Shown here: positions 47,400-59,300 of the stretch, in pieces | How the letters are laid out: each line of letters begins with the position of its first letter | Position numbering within the stretch: the first letter of the stretch is position 1 | Origin: Fistularia commersonii | Lineage: Eukaryota; Chordata; Actinopteri; Syngnathiformes; Fistulariidae | DNA length: 64,000 nt | Reading direction: 5' to 3' | Assembly (NCBI GenBank): GCA_037954325.1 | Contig: JBBMNZ010000019.1 | Coordinates: 11,787,501 to 11,851,500 of the forward strand | The notes under the pieces: model-generated | What the model was told of the DNA's origin: nothing | Seen by the model: the letters and a program-made list of their open reading frames with translations, nothing else | Databases searched by the model: none | Program-made: the position numbers and the translations under genes

Positions 47400-48400
47400 G
47401 AAGTGTTCACAAAACATGTGCATCTGTCATTTGCCACTAGGGTCTGCTTGTGGGGGCAGAAGCAGAAGTAGGGAGACCCTGACATACACTTGGTTCAGCT
47501 TTTCCTGGGGTATCAAGCATGTCCTGGGTCTCTTTTGGCCTCTCTTGATACAGAAGAGCAGCGGCTCTGCCCTGTGTCCCTCCTGAATGCCCAAGCTTCT
47601 CATCCTATCTCTAGGGGAGAGACAACTCATTCGGTGGCTTGTATCCATGATCTGGCTCTTTTGGTCACTAACCAAAGCTCATGACCATAGGTGAAATCAG
47701 GGATGCAGATTGTCCCCAAAATCAATAGCAATGCCTTTGGGCTCAGCTCCTTCTTTGCAGAGTCAGTTGCAGAGTCCAATGCACTGATCCGCCTGTCCGT
47801 ATTCATTTTTCCCTCCCTCTTTAGCAAGATCCCGAGATGTTTGAACATCCCCGACCCACAGAGGGATTCAACCCTTTTCCCAGCTGAGGACCACAGACTC
47901 TGATTTGAAAGTTGTGATTTTCATCCCAGCCGCAAACCACTCTATTGGGAAATGGAGATCATGGTAGGATGGAGCCAACAGGGCCACATCATCTGCAAAA
48001 AAGAAGAGACCCGATCCCGAGGCAACCAAACCGGATCCCTTCACCACCCTGGCTGCACCGAGAAATTCTGTCCATAAAGATTATGAACACAATCGTTGAA
48101 AAAGGGCAGCCATAGCGGAGTTCAACCCTCTCTGGAAACAAATCTGACTTGATATTATCGCAAGCCAAGTTCTGACATACAAGGACCGAATGACCTGTAT
48201 CACGGAATCTAGTATCCCATAGTCCCAGAGCACCCCAATGTCTTATCCAAGTGTGCAAAACACATATGGACTGGTTAGGCAAAACTCCAATGTCCCACAA
48301 AGACTCAAGGTTGTAGGTTGTAGACCTGATCCACTCTTCAGTCACCAGGATGTATGCCAGACTGCCTCTCCAGAATCGGAGCGTCAACTACCTCACAGAC
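47400..48400 (-). pseudogene. Degraded LINE reverse transcriptase
   Basis: Minus-strand segments follow LINE order. VELRYGCPFSTIVFIIFMDR and then GIRFGCLGIGSLLF lead to the palm motif FADD plus VALLA at about 47978-47999. The reading frame shifts at an A run exactly at FADD. Further downstream come a KHLGILLK-like segment, FTYGHELWLVTKRARSWIQ, then SPRDRMRSLGIQEG and EPLLFCIKRGQ. This is the known order in a teleost LINE with the thumb-region phrase YGHELW.MT.R.RS.IQA. The endonuclease and N-terminal palm are missing, so the copy is 5'-truncated. Clade not determined. Confidence 0.75.
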
Positions 48401-49602
48401 CCTTCTCGTATGGAGACAACTTTTCCAAACCAAAGTGTCTCTTGTGAATCTTCTTCTGCGTTTTAAAGAAGAAAAAATGCTGTTTTCATGCATAGATTTA
48501 TTTGAAATACAGAACAGAACACAAGGGTGCACATGTGGGTATGGTTACTTCTCTGTTGATCACCTGGTTCTGATTTGGGTACCCTTGGATGACAAATGGG
48601 AACCAACAAAACTCCCTCGGTGGTACGGCGGCTGGTGATTTTTGAAACGATGGTTTACTTTGTGGAACGGATTCAACGCGCAGACATGCCGATCAACGTT
48701 AAGGCCCTTGCTACCACAGAACCGTCGTTTGCCGCTGACGGAACGTGACGCTGTTAAAAACCGACACTCTCAGCTCACCGCCCGTCAGCTTGACACCGCA
48801 AGTCTTTTTTCAGGTTGATCAAAGCTTCCATTCTTTCCAGGCTCATTGATGTTCTGATCCAAAGTCCAGGAGCATAATTAAAATATCGTACATTTTTAAG
48901 CTAATAATGGTCCCAGTGTGATGTGGAAACCACCTGTGCATAAACACTAAAGCAGAAAAACCTCTTGAGGCCTGTTCCAATAGTCTGGAAATTTTAATGA
49001 CACGTATTTTAATGATATTACCAGACTTCCACTATAGTGCTAATGTTTCTACTGTTCTAGTGAGACTTACACACTCAGATAGCCACCAGCTGGTTATATA
49101 ATTTATTAATTCCTTTCAGTTAATTTACACTTTCATCAAATTTATGCATTACCATAACCACATACCCAGATGAATCGCTTGAGTGCGGTATGCCGTGTTT
49201 AAGAGGACGAGATGTTTCAATTTCAGCAAGACATCAGATTGTATCACAGGATGCCAACGGGACTAGTGCTCTGCTTGTACTTGCAGTTAGCCACGTCTGA
49301 TAGCTAAGCTCACAGTGTTGAAGTGTTAACACAGCTTGAGGTTGGCTAACGATTGCTACTCCCTCAACCGGTTTGTATTTTCCCAAATCTGGGTTTCTTC
49401 CTGGATCTTTCTGGAAATTTCCAGTCTACCTTCTGTCTGAACTAGAGAATCCACCACTGAAAACTATGGTTTGGATCCACATTTCTAAAGTTAGATTTAA
49501 TGTTATTCTTTGTTGGTTTCTCTGTCCGTGTTTCACCCATTGTGGTTTTGAAAAAAAAAAAACTTTCACAAAAACCACTAAAATTGATTGCAGTGTTATA
49601 AT
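48401..49602. other. No gene recognised
   Basis: Unique sequence. No supported feature. Confidence 0.45.
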
Positions 49603-49692
49603 ATTTGTATATATATATACATATACGCACACATACATACATATGTGTTTATATACATACATACATATACTCATATATATATATATATACAT
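49603..49692. repeat. AT/ATAC-rich simple repeat
   Basis: Alternating tatata and catacat units with self-complementary stretches. Confidence 0.9.
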
Positions 49693-50019
49693 GACATGGA
49701 CTCCCTCACATAAGTTGCTCTCATTTTTTTATTTATGATATCGGATGATTTTGAATTTTTTTTTCACGAAAACGATGACGGCTGCGTTTTTGCAGCCTGA
49801 GCATAATTTCCCAGAATTTATATGAAGATTGAAAGCGGATGCCTGACAGACGGAACGTTGCCGTTGACCACCACTTGGAGTTTGACAAGCTGGAAATGAA
49901 AATGTGTCAAATCAATACATACAGGCCCCTCGAAAACATACAGACAGCTCCAGAGATGAGAGGCACATTTGTCTGCATATTTTACAGGCACATCGTAACA
50001 AAGGGGTTGCCAAATCGCA

Positions 50020-50020
50020 T

Positions 50021-50074
<54 letters not shown>
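50020..50074. repeat. (CA)n microsatellite
   Basis: About 27 CA units. The surrounding 156-codon and shorter frames on both strands are driven by the array. Confidence 0.97.
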
Positions 50075-50386
50075 CCAAACAAGAGAGATTGGGGAATAGT
50101 AATGCTGCACTGGTTGTCTTTCCCCCCCTGCTTGGCGTGCCTGGAAACCATTGTAGCAACGTCTTGTGGTACTGCAGCCGTCGCCATGCCAACAGTAGCA
50201 GTGGCTTTCTGTGGGGATCATACTCATCATACCGGGTGACACCTGATGAATTCGCACCACACACACAGGCAAACACACACAAACACATACACTAACACGC
50301 ATGTGCCACAGAAAAAAAAAGGGAACAAAGAAAGCAGGTGAAGTTCACACTTGTGGGTAGAAAAAAAAAATTGCAGTGGGGTAAAC

Positions 50387-50413
50387 GACACACACACACA
50401 CACACACACACAA
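50387..50413. repeat. (CA)n microsatellite
   Basis: About 13 CA units in an otherwise CA-enriched interval (50260-50740). Confidence 0.95.
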
Positions 50414-50878
50414 TGTAATGCTTTCAGTGGTAATGTAAGGCAACCTTTCTTTTATCCCGCTCCTCCTGCTCTAAGTCTGTGTGCTCCACTCTGTCTATCT
50501 AATCAGAGACAGCCTGCCTGAATCTAGCTGTCTGCAAGGGGGCAAATACACACTCGCGTGCATGTGCACGTGCAGTCACATGCACGCTCAGATACGCACA
50601 CACAAGTTCACAAATACATCTTCATCTTTCTCTCAACACCAAGAGCACAACACAAGAGCACTCTATTTCTCTCTTTCACACACGCATATATGTACAGACT
50701 TGAAAAAGAAGCACACACACACGCACACATTCAGTATCCACATATTAATAACCAGGTCTCCAATGTCAATTTCAGCTCTCAAGGACTGTGGGTGCTGAGC
50801 GAGGCAGAGGCCACATGTGCAAAAAGAGCAGGAGGAAAAGAGAGGGAGAGAGAAAGTGGCACAGAAATAGATAGATAG

Positions 50879-50898
50879 CGAGGGAGAGAGAGAGACAG

Positions 50899-50940
<42 letters not shown>
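50879..50940. repeat. (GA)n microsatellite
   Basis: About 60 bases of GA with few interruptions, inside a purine-rich stretch from about 50820. Confidence 0.95.
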
Positions 50941-51867
50941 CACAGTGTGTGTGAGACAAGGAAGAATAATGGGGTAATGCATTCAGGTTCTTATTCATGC
51001 TGATTCCCCCGCTGGGTGCACAGACTCATTTACCTAAACAATACATTTCAGACAGGGCAAAGAGGACACAGAGGTGGGCTCGGCGAATGCGTGTGGGTTT
51101 CAGGGAGAGTAATGGCCTGCTACCCCACCTCCCCCTCCACCGCCCATCACCCAACCTAAAAATGTGCGATTTTTTTTTTTGTGTTATAGAGAGAGGGTTT
51201 GTTGCACCGTATCTATAAATGTGAGGGTAAAAGATAGTGGTCACTGAGTCGCAGGGGTGAATGCAGCCGTGCTTGGTTGAATACCGGCGTCTGCATCTGA
51301 TAGAGAAGAAAAAAAAGAGAGGGCATAAAAGAGCAGTGTGGGAGAGCGCAGGAGGGAGAAAGATCACGGGAAGAGGAAAAAGAAAGGCCTCTTCAGTGAG
51401 ATGGAAGTTGAGAAATGTACTACTTGACCTCCAGTAGGTGCTTAGCATGACAAGACAAGTGCATTTTTAAAAAAAATCTCTATTCTCTTTTTACCAGAAG
51501 GTTCTTTCAGTTAGCCGGTACAAACAAACATATATGTGATTTATTCGACACTCTGCTCCATTTAATAGCAATGTCAAATGGCGGTGACCCCGTCACACCT
51601 TAATATGTACAATGGCGTTATCTGCCATTACCAAAAGGTAGAAAAAAAAATATAGATTCAGAAGAAAACACATGAATGCATAAGGAAATCAATGGGAAAG
51701 CAAGAAAAATTGTGCCTTAAGTACCGAAGAGTCTAAATCCCATTTTGTGATCTTTTTGGAAATTGAACACAATAATACATTCCTCATGGAATATGAACAA
51801 TAAATGGGTCTAAGGGAAGACAACTAACGCTATGAGCCAAGAGTGGAAAAATATTGATCAATTACTT
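50941..51867. other. No gene recognised
   Basis: Partly purine-rich (51300-51400). No transposon, exon or RNA feature is supported. Confidence 0.45.
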
Positions 51868-51998
51868 AATTAATTGATTGATTGATTCATTCATTATATA
51901 TACCGCTTATCGTGCACTTAGGATCTTGTGAGCTGCTGGAACCTATCCCAGCTGTTGTTGCGCAACCTGAATTGGTCACCAGTCATTGACAGGATCAC
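51868..51998 (-). mobile_element. A-type repeat, part 1 (interrupted by Tc1)
   Basis: Reverse-orientation tail and 3' third: attgattgattcattcatt, taccgcttatcgtgcacttagg, gctggaacctatcccagctg, ttggtcaccagtcattgac. The next expected words (caccattcactctctcattcac) appear only after the Tc1 element, at 54231. Confidence 0.8.
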
Positions 51999-52334
51999 CT
52001 ACACTGCTGATTTTTCAGCTTTTCCCCCTTGCAAAGCATGTAGAGATCTGTAATTTTTATAATTTCATCAACTTTGAAAGACGGAATCTAAAACAAAAAT
52101 CCAGAAAAACACATTGAATGATTTTTGAATTTAATTTGCATGACATAAGTATTTGAATCACCCACCAACCAGGAAGAATTGCTGCTCTCACAGACCTAAT
52201 AGTTTTTGGTTAAGAAGCCCTCCTATTCTCCACTCATTGCCTGTATTAACTGCACCAGTTTTAACTTGGTACCTACTGTATATAAAAGACACCTGTCCCC
52301 ACACTCAATCAAAATAAACTCCAACCTCTCCACA

Positions 52335-54057
52335 ATGGCCAAGACCAGAAAGCTGTGTAATGATATCAGGGATGAAATTGTAAGCCTGCACAAGGCTGGG
52401 ATGGGCAACAGCAAAATAGGCAAGCAGCTTGGTGAGAAGGTAACGACTGTTGGTACCATTATTAGAAAATGGAAGAAGTTCAAGATGACGGTTAATCTCC
52501 CTTGGTCTGGGGCTCCATGCAAGATCTCACCATACGAGGCATCAGTGGTCATGAGGAAGGTGAGGGATCAGCCTGGAACTACACGGCTGGACCTGGTCAA
52601 TGACCTGAAGAGCGCTGGGACCACAGTCTCAAAGAAAACCATTGGTAACACATTACGCCTTAATGGATTAAAATCCTGCGGTGCACGCAAGGTCCCCCTG
52701 CTCAAGCCAGCACATGTCCAGGCCCGTCTGAGGTTTGCCAATGACCATCTGGATGATCCAGAGGAGGAAAGGAAGAAGGTCATGAGATAAGACAAAAATA
52801 GAGCTTTTAAGTCCAAACTCCACTTTCCGTGTTCGGAGGAAGAAGAAGGATGAGTACAAACCCAAGAACACCATCCCAACCAAGAAGCATATGGGTGGAA
52901 ACATCATTCTATAGGAATGCTTTCTGCAAAGGGGACAGGGCGACTGCACTGTATTAAGATAAGATAAGATAAGATAAGATAAACCTCATTGATCCCCATG
53001 GGGGAAATTCCTTTGTCACAGCAGCGTAACAGTTACAATGTAGAAAAAAAAATAAAAAAATAAATTAAAAAAACTAAAAATTAATATAAATATAAATGGA
53101 GAGGGAGAAGACAGAAGATAGATAGACACCCATAAATAAATAGACCGCAGCAACAACAACAACAACAACAGCAACACCATCACGGATAGTAATGGAGAAC
53201 ATAAAGGACCTGTAAGGGTGAAAAATACACAACCAGAACTAAACAACAATATAAATAGAGTGACAATAGTAATTAATAAAATAAATAAACAAATATAGGC
53301 AGGATGTGTGCGGGCTGGAACAAACAAGGATAAGAAAGACAGCAGAGTTAGGGCATGACATGTGAATGGCCGTGGGCACAAAAGAGCATCTGAAGTGTTT
53401 AGTTCTGCACGGGGGTGGGATGAACAGTTGGCTGAGGGAGCTGCACATCAGCCACGGCTCGTCATGCAGGGGGTGGGAAGGATTGTCCAGGATAGCTACC
53501 AGTTTGTCCTTCACCCTCCCAACTGGCACAGATTGAAGACGGTTCAGGTTCAGTCCCACCACTGAGCAGGCTTTCCTCACTATCTTGTCAAGTGAATTGG
53601 TAGAAGGCCTTTTGGAGCCCGCTACAGACGCCAAACATATTGAAGAGAGGATGGATGGGTCCAAGTATCACAAGATATTGGCCAGAACATCCTTTCAACA
53701 GTCAGAACCTTGAAGATGGGTCATGGCTGGGTCTTCCAGCATGACAACGACCTGAAACACACAGCCAGAGCATCTTGGGAGTGGCGTAAGAAGCATCACT
53801 GGGGACAGAAGTGGCCTAGCCAGTCTCAAGACCTGAACTCAATAGAAAACCCTTGGAGAAAGCTGAAAGTCCATGTTGCCAAGCGACTGCCGCGAAACCT
53901 GAAGAAGATCTGGAGAAGATCTGTATGGAGGAATGGGCCAGAATCCCTGCTGCAGTGTGTGCAAACCCGGACAGAACGACAGGAAACGCCTGATCTCTGT
54001 AATTGCCAACAAAGTTCAGTTTTTCTGATGTATCAAAAAACATATGTCATGCAATAA
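52335..54057 (+). pseudogene. Tc1-family transposase, broken
   Basis: The start is ATG at 52335 (MAKTRKLCNDIRDEIVSLHK); the upstream in-frame methionine at 52206 lies in the terminal repeat region and is not used. The first part contains the paired-like DNA-binding domain, with helix-turn-helix words SLHKAGMGNSKIGKQLG and TIIRKWKKF, followed by a basic linker and TRLDLVNDLKSAG. The frame ends at a TAA near 52790. At this point the family's WSDE segment, which holds the first catalytic aspartate, is deleted. The second part, after the LINE insert, has GHGWVFQHDNDLKHTARA (second aspartate) and SIENPWRKLKVHVAKR (third acidic residue). The tail is frameshifted near RNLKKIW and ends without the normal C-terminus. 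It cannot encode an active enzyme. Confidence 0.93.
52956..53637 (-). mobile_element. 5'-truncated LINE inserted in the Tc1 transposase
   Basis: The insert has five GATAA units at its left border (the LINE 3' tail, TTATC on the minus strand), next to aacctcattgatccccatg and ggggaaattcctttgtcac, a conserved 3' end of teleost LINEs. The minus strand encodes the reverse-transcriptase C-terminal region: SLDKIVRKACSVVGLNLNRL, then VGRVKDKLVAILDNPSHPLH, then PPPCRTKHFRCSFVPTAI. This resembles the L2/CR1-like C-terminus (DPSHPLH, R..RY..SF.P.A). It is flanked by TATT on both sides (52952-52955 and 53638-53641), consistent with a target duplication. Without the insert the Tc1 sequence reads continuously (ctgtattgaagagagg). 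Confidence 0.85.
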
Positions 54058-54230
54058 AAAGCAAATGGATTACTTAAAAATCATATAATGTGTTATTCTG
54101 GATTTTTGTTTTAGATTCTGTCACTCACAGTTGAAGAGTACCGATGATAGAAATTACAGACCTCCACATGTTTTGCAAATGGGAAAAACTGAAAAATCAG
54201 CAGTGTATCAAATACTTGTTCTCTCCACTG

Positions 54231-54447
54231 TAGCTACCATTCACTCCCTCATTCACACAGTGTATACAGACATATGACAAGTGAACCTTTTATTCACACA
54301 TCATATGGAGATATTGTGCATTCACAATGTCCGAAACCCACCCAGACACAAGGACAAACATTAAGTCACCGCAGAGAATTGGCCCCTGTCGGAATCGAAC
54401 CAAGGACCTTCTTGCTGTGAAGTGGGAGCACTACACACTGCACCGCC
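54231..54447 (-). mobile_element. A-type repeat, part 2 (interrupted by Tc1)
   Basis: The copy resumes with accattcactccctcattca, has about two body units (catatgacaagtgaacc, then catcatatggagatatt), then gaaacccacccagacacaagg, cccctgtcggaatcgaacc, aaggaccttcttgctgtgaag and cactgcaccgccctga (the tRNA-like head in reverse). Confidence 0.85.
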
Positions 54448-55124
54448 CTGAGCAAAAATGCGTAAATCCTAAAGCTGTCGCCTGCCGCTGTTTGCTTACT
54501 GCTAAAACAGATTTGTGCTTGCATGACGGTATTTACAACGTCTTAAAAGATAATCTGGGGTCCGATTCTCGAAGCTCTGATGGTTGGCAGGGTGCAGGAG
54601 TCACATGCTCAGTCCGGTGGGCCACCCGGAGAAGAAGATTTTACATTTATTCAGTTGTAGGAGTAAAATCTGTTATTTACCCGTGTGCCATGCTCACTCA
54701 GTGCTTTTATTCATTTGCAGAACAGTACAAGTTGGAAGATGCATTGTTGCTTGTTTTTCCCCTGGAGGAGATCAGGCTAGCTTAGTCTTGTAACTTAGCC
54801 TTTATTGTTAGCAGAGTAAACAACATTCGGAAGAAGCGAAGATGTTAAACATCTGTCAATATCTGCGGAGCACAATCGCTCGTATTACAAGCATCCGTTC
54901 CCGGTATTCAGCCTGCACACAACTGCACACAAGTGAGCATTTCAATAACACAGCCATGTTCCATTGCTGCAAGTCACTTCGGAGATGATTTAATCTACCG
55001 GTTTGTGCGGACTAGGGGCTATATGTTTCAAAATTATTTTCTTTTCAATTATGGCAGAGCTCATACATTTTCCCATTTATTTTTTTATTGCTTTGAAATT
55101 TTTCCCTTTTTTTTAGTTACTCAG
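54448..55124. other. No gene recognised
   Basis: The plus-strand frame covering 54327-54785 starts inside the A-type repeat and continues into unique sequence. No motif supports it as a gene. Confidence 0.5.
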
Positions 55125-55295
55125 ACAAATAAATAAATAAATGAATAAAATAAAATAGAATAAAATAAAATAGAATAAAATAAAATAAAATAAAATAAAA
55201 TGAAATAAAATTAAATTAAATTAAATTAGATTAAATTAAATAATATAATATAAAATACAAATAAAATACAAATACAAATAAAATAAAATAATGTT
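55125..55295. repeat. AAATA-type simple repeat
   Basis: About 170 bases built from aaata, aaaataaaat and aaatt units with point changes. Confidence 0.95.
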
Positions 55296-55944
55296 TTGAT
55301 TTAAAAATAATCAAGGGCTATAAATACATTATTACTGAAAGCATATGCCTCATTGAATAGTTACTTGCTAGTGATGAGCTATTATAAAGCAGTAAGAAAA
55401 TACATTTATTAATTAAAGACTTATGCTGCTATGACAAGACCCCCTCTTCGAGATGGGGAACATTTGGTCCACAATTTGAAAAAGGTTTTTAAGCTAGAAC
55501 CACTATTCTAGTAGTACTTGTGATAAAGAGGTTACCGGGACTAAATGTAGCTGTTGCACATTTTTTTGAGAATGCGGGGTCAATAGAGGCTTTAAAATTA
55601 GGAGATTAATGTGTTACGACTAGTTACTGGTGAATGCCCTGAGGAATTCGGTGCACCTGACTGATATTATCACTGATATGCCTTGAGTGTCTTAAATGAG
55701 ACTTGCAGGATCACCATCAACCCAACAACTGGCAACTGCCATAACATTTGTGGAGGTGCCGAGCCATGTGGCAGCCATTTGTTCCATGATTGATTCTGAC
55801 GGAGCTAGCGTCTCTCGCTGCTCCGAACCGCTCAGGCGCCACACTTCAGACGACTGATCGGCTGTGAGGCTGATTATATACCCGCATTAATCAACCCGTG
55901 TGGAGAAAAAACAAAACGAAACAAAACAGAATAAAAGTACAAAA

Positions 55945-56356
55945 ATCATGCATTAATTCATCTATAGTGTTTTTTCTCAGTGTTGCAAGGGGGCTGGAGC
56001 CTATCCCAGCTGTCATTGGGTGGTAGATGGGGGATAGTTGCCAACTATTGCCAGGGCCACATATAGAGACAAACTACTATTCACCCTCTGATTCATATGT
56101 CATGTCGAGACATACAATCGTAACTCACTTATTATTACATGTCTTATGGAGATATACAATCATTCACTCTCTCATTTGCACATCTTGGGATATTTAGGTT
56201 GTCCAGTGAACCTGCTTGTTTTTGGACTGTGGAAACTGGAGAATTCAGCAGAAACCCACTCAGAGATTGAGAAAATACCACACAGAAACCCCTGCCACCG
56301 TCAGAATCGAACCGGGGACCTCCTTGCTGTGTAGCGGAAGCGCTCACAGCTGCACT
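55945..56356 (-). mobile_element. A-type repeat with two to three body units
   Basis: Reverse orientation: gctggagcctatcccagctg, tcattgggtggtagatggggg, ccagggccacatatagagac, aaactactattcaccctctg, then two further units (tgtcatgtcgagacatacaatc, tgtcttatggagatatacaatc), cattcactctctcatttgcac, gtttttggactgtggaaactgg, ccaccgtcagaatcgaaccg, gggacctccttgctgtgtag. Nearly full length. Confidence 0.88.
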
Positions 56357-59300
56357 TAATCCCAGCTAACTGTGCTGCGGAGCATGTTGGCAAAAAATAT
56401 TACAATAATTGAAACTAGCTGCAGCGATGTATTCAGCAACTGCGCATGATGGAGTCCTTCCCTGATTAGTTCCGCTATGCTGTGTGCTGAGCTAACTGTG
56501 CTAGGAAGCTGCAAGCTTTATAATAAATTATACTGATTTGCTTTCTTTATTCCGGGGAAGCGGTAAATAAAAGTAACAAAAGCTAGCCCCGATTATCACC
56601 CGAGCGCTCAACGAAAACGTCCCGCGGACACACGTTCCGGGCCTTCTCCCTTAACATATGTTCTCAGCAAATGCATCTGAAAACATGGCTATTAACCCGG
56701 TCTGACTTACAAACACACAAATATGCAGGGACACACACTCCCTGCATCGCTAATGAAACGGCCGACTTTTGTATGATGAGTCACTAAATCTCCCGCGGCT
56801 ACGAGCAATGACCGGGCATCACCAGCGTGCAAAACCATCCATCCACATTAACGTCAGCGAGCAGAACGATTGGAAATGATGTACGATGGCATCGTCATTC
56901 CATAGGTTGACAGAAGCCCCGCCCCTCCACAGATGAGTGTGTGTATAATATACACACACTAGAGCAGAGAGGATGCTGTAATTATTGCTACAGTAAACCG
57001 CCGACACCGAGATGCTGAAACCACAAGCTTGTTGACCCGGAACAGTGCATGCGGTTTGCTCGACGGCCCCGTTTTAATCTCACACATACACACATCCCTA
57101 AACCACATGCGGCATAATACACTTATTGATCCAGATACTTACGCACACGCCAGACTGAGCGGGCCTCAAAATTGAGTTTAACCCCGAAATACGACGACAC
57201 GCGCGCGTCTATGTGTGTAGTTTTTTCCATCGCAGAAGACTCGAAGTGCTTGACATCCATCGACTGCTGTAGCGTCGGGCATCCTTTTTTTTTTTGATTG
57301 TTTGTTTTTTTTCGGATTTTAAAGATTTCATATGAGGTTTCCTGCCCAAGTGGATTTCTTGCTTTCGACACCTGCGTGAGTGTGTGTGTTGTTTGTGTGT
57401 GGCACCTGCCTGAGGGTATGTTTGCACAGCACAGCGTGCTGATACACTGCAGGGTTGTTGTTTTTTTTTTGTTTTTTTTTTTTTTTTTTTTTTTTTGTGG
57501 TGTGAGGAGCAGGTGAGAGACGGGTAAAGGGAGCCGACAAGACGCTCGCGCTTCAAAAAAAAAAAAAATCACACAAAAAAAAAGTCACAGACCATTGTCT
57601 GTAAAGCAAATTCGTATTCAACGTATTCTGTATTTCTAGAGGGAAAAAAAAAGATGGCTGTCGTGCAGAACGTTCTCTTTGGCCAGTGTACACAATCCCG
57701 CAATTGTTTAAAAAAAGTCTCCTTTTTCCAAAGATGCCAGTCTGGCATGCGTTAAAAATCAGAGAAATATGCAACAGATAATTGGGAACATATCCGCGCC
57801 ACGCAGTGTTTATACGAACCCATGTTTTTGTGCATTACGTCTCTAAGGGCCCTGAGCGTATTTGACAGTGTTTCGAATGTATGAGAAAGTAAGTTCCAAT
57901 GAACGTACATGTCCCGCTGCTGCCACCAACTCACCACGCTTGTGTGTGTGTGAATGTGTGTGTGTGTGTGTGTGTGTATGGGTGTGCATGTGCCGCTCGG
58001 GAGATTGCACTGGTTGCAGCACAACTATGCGTTTTTGTTTTTCCCAGTATGTATGAATGCCTGGCTCACACAACACACACACACACACACACAGGCACGT
58101 ACGTCTTTTCCAATCATATGGTCTTAGCTAGGATGTCCTTGTAATCATCTCCCGTCATAGAATAAGGTCACAGGAATAAAGGGAAACTTAAACTGGCGGT
58201 TTCCAAAGCCCCGGATACGCCGTATTTGATTGAAACCGCCGCGGAGCGCCGACGACAATGGGAGACGATTCCGAGTCATTAGAAAAGCAGCTCGGCCAAT
58301 CATATGAAACATTAGCGATTTTTGTCCTAACGCGTTCCGACACGCGTGTCTCAGGGTTTCGACCGAAGTTCGAGGAGTTTGGAGACGCTCAGGCGATGAG
58401 TTCGCCAGCGCAGACAGCCTCTTCCCTCTGAGTTGAATTTTGAATAAATAAAAAATTTAATAAATACTGGGCAGGGTTCATAAAACCTTGGCGGGGTTGA
58501 GCGTCGGCCAAGAGATGAACGAATCCGCTTCCAAGTAGAGAGCATTTCGACTGGGCCTGATGGAGGTCTGAGCCCAAAAGAACCCTTCCAGTTTCCCTCC
58601 GTCTCGTCCAAATATTATGAATGCGAACAAGATGCTTATCTGAAGGGCTTTTTTTCTTCCCCTTCGTTATCAGGCGTGTCCATTTCCCCTTGTTCCTCTC
58701 AAACATTGAAAAAAAAAAAAGGAAAATCTTGTTTAGGCGGAGCTTTTTTTTTTTTTTGTTCTGTTCTGCATTTATCGTAATTTGAAAGGGAAAATAGAGA
58801 AAATAAGAAAACCACATTTTTTGTGATTTATCCGGTGATTACAGATGTGACGTGTCTTCCGTGGGTCTTTTGTCGTTTTCTTTTATTATTTCCCGTATTC
58901 TCCAAAGACCACCCAGGGTGACTTTGTCTTCTTATTTTGTTTTGTTTGTTTGTTTCTTAATATCTGTTTGATTCCTGTCATTCGCCCCTCGCCCCTAAAA
59001 AAAAAGTCCTTTTTCCTTTCTTCTTTTTCCTCCGTCATGTGAGGGTGACTCCAGCCCCCCCCCCGGCCAATCAGTGGCATCGGCCCGGCCCGCTAATTGA
59101 ATTCGGCTGGAGGTCTAATTCTAATGCGGTGCAGATGGCGGAGGCATTCCTGCATCCAACCATCCGCGGTTGCCACTCCGGGGCACGCTGCTCTACCCCC
59201 CGAAAATATTGCAGCCCGCATCAGATCCACGAAATCGACTTCGATGCGGCTATAGTGTGCCACACACAGGCTGCGCTCTTTGCAAAGAGCACAGGGGCGA

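Larger units (their letters stand above)
51999..54230 (+). mobile_element. Tc1-family transposon, interrupted and end-truncated
   Basis: Long inverted repeats are recognisable: 52001-52150 pairs with about 54042-54207, sharing acactgctgatttttcag, catgtagagatctgtaattt, ggaatctaaaacaaaaatcc and tgcatgacataagtattt. The right side continues to the true end ctctccactg with TA at 54231-54232. The left side lacks about 25 outermost bases (the counterpart of cagtggagagaacaagtattt). A TATA-like word (gtatataaaag) lies at 52279-52289 ahead of the transposase start. A LINE fragment (52956-53637) splits the transposase. A-type repeat sequence flanks both sides. Confidence 0.93.

Noticed and set aside
52206..52334. 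Upstream methionine for the Tc1 transposase frame
   Set aside because: The frame extends into the 5' untranslated and terminal region. The family start is the ATG at 52335, which follows the TATA-like word at the usual distance.
53239..53664. Possible start of a gene at the 5' end of the LINE frame (MDPSILSSI...)
   Set aside because: The first nine residues are antisense Tc1 sequence outside the LINE insert. The apparent start is created by the insertion junction.
57123..57572. 149-codon minus-strand frame near a CpG-richer region
   Set aside because: It depends on the poly(T)/poly(A) run for its lysine stretch and has no domain or splice support.
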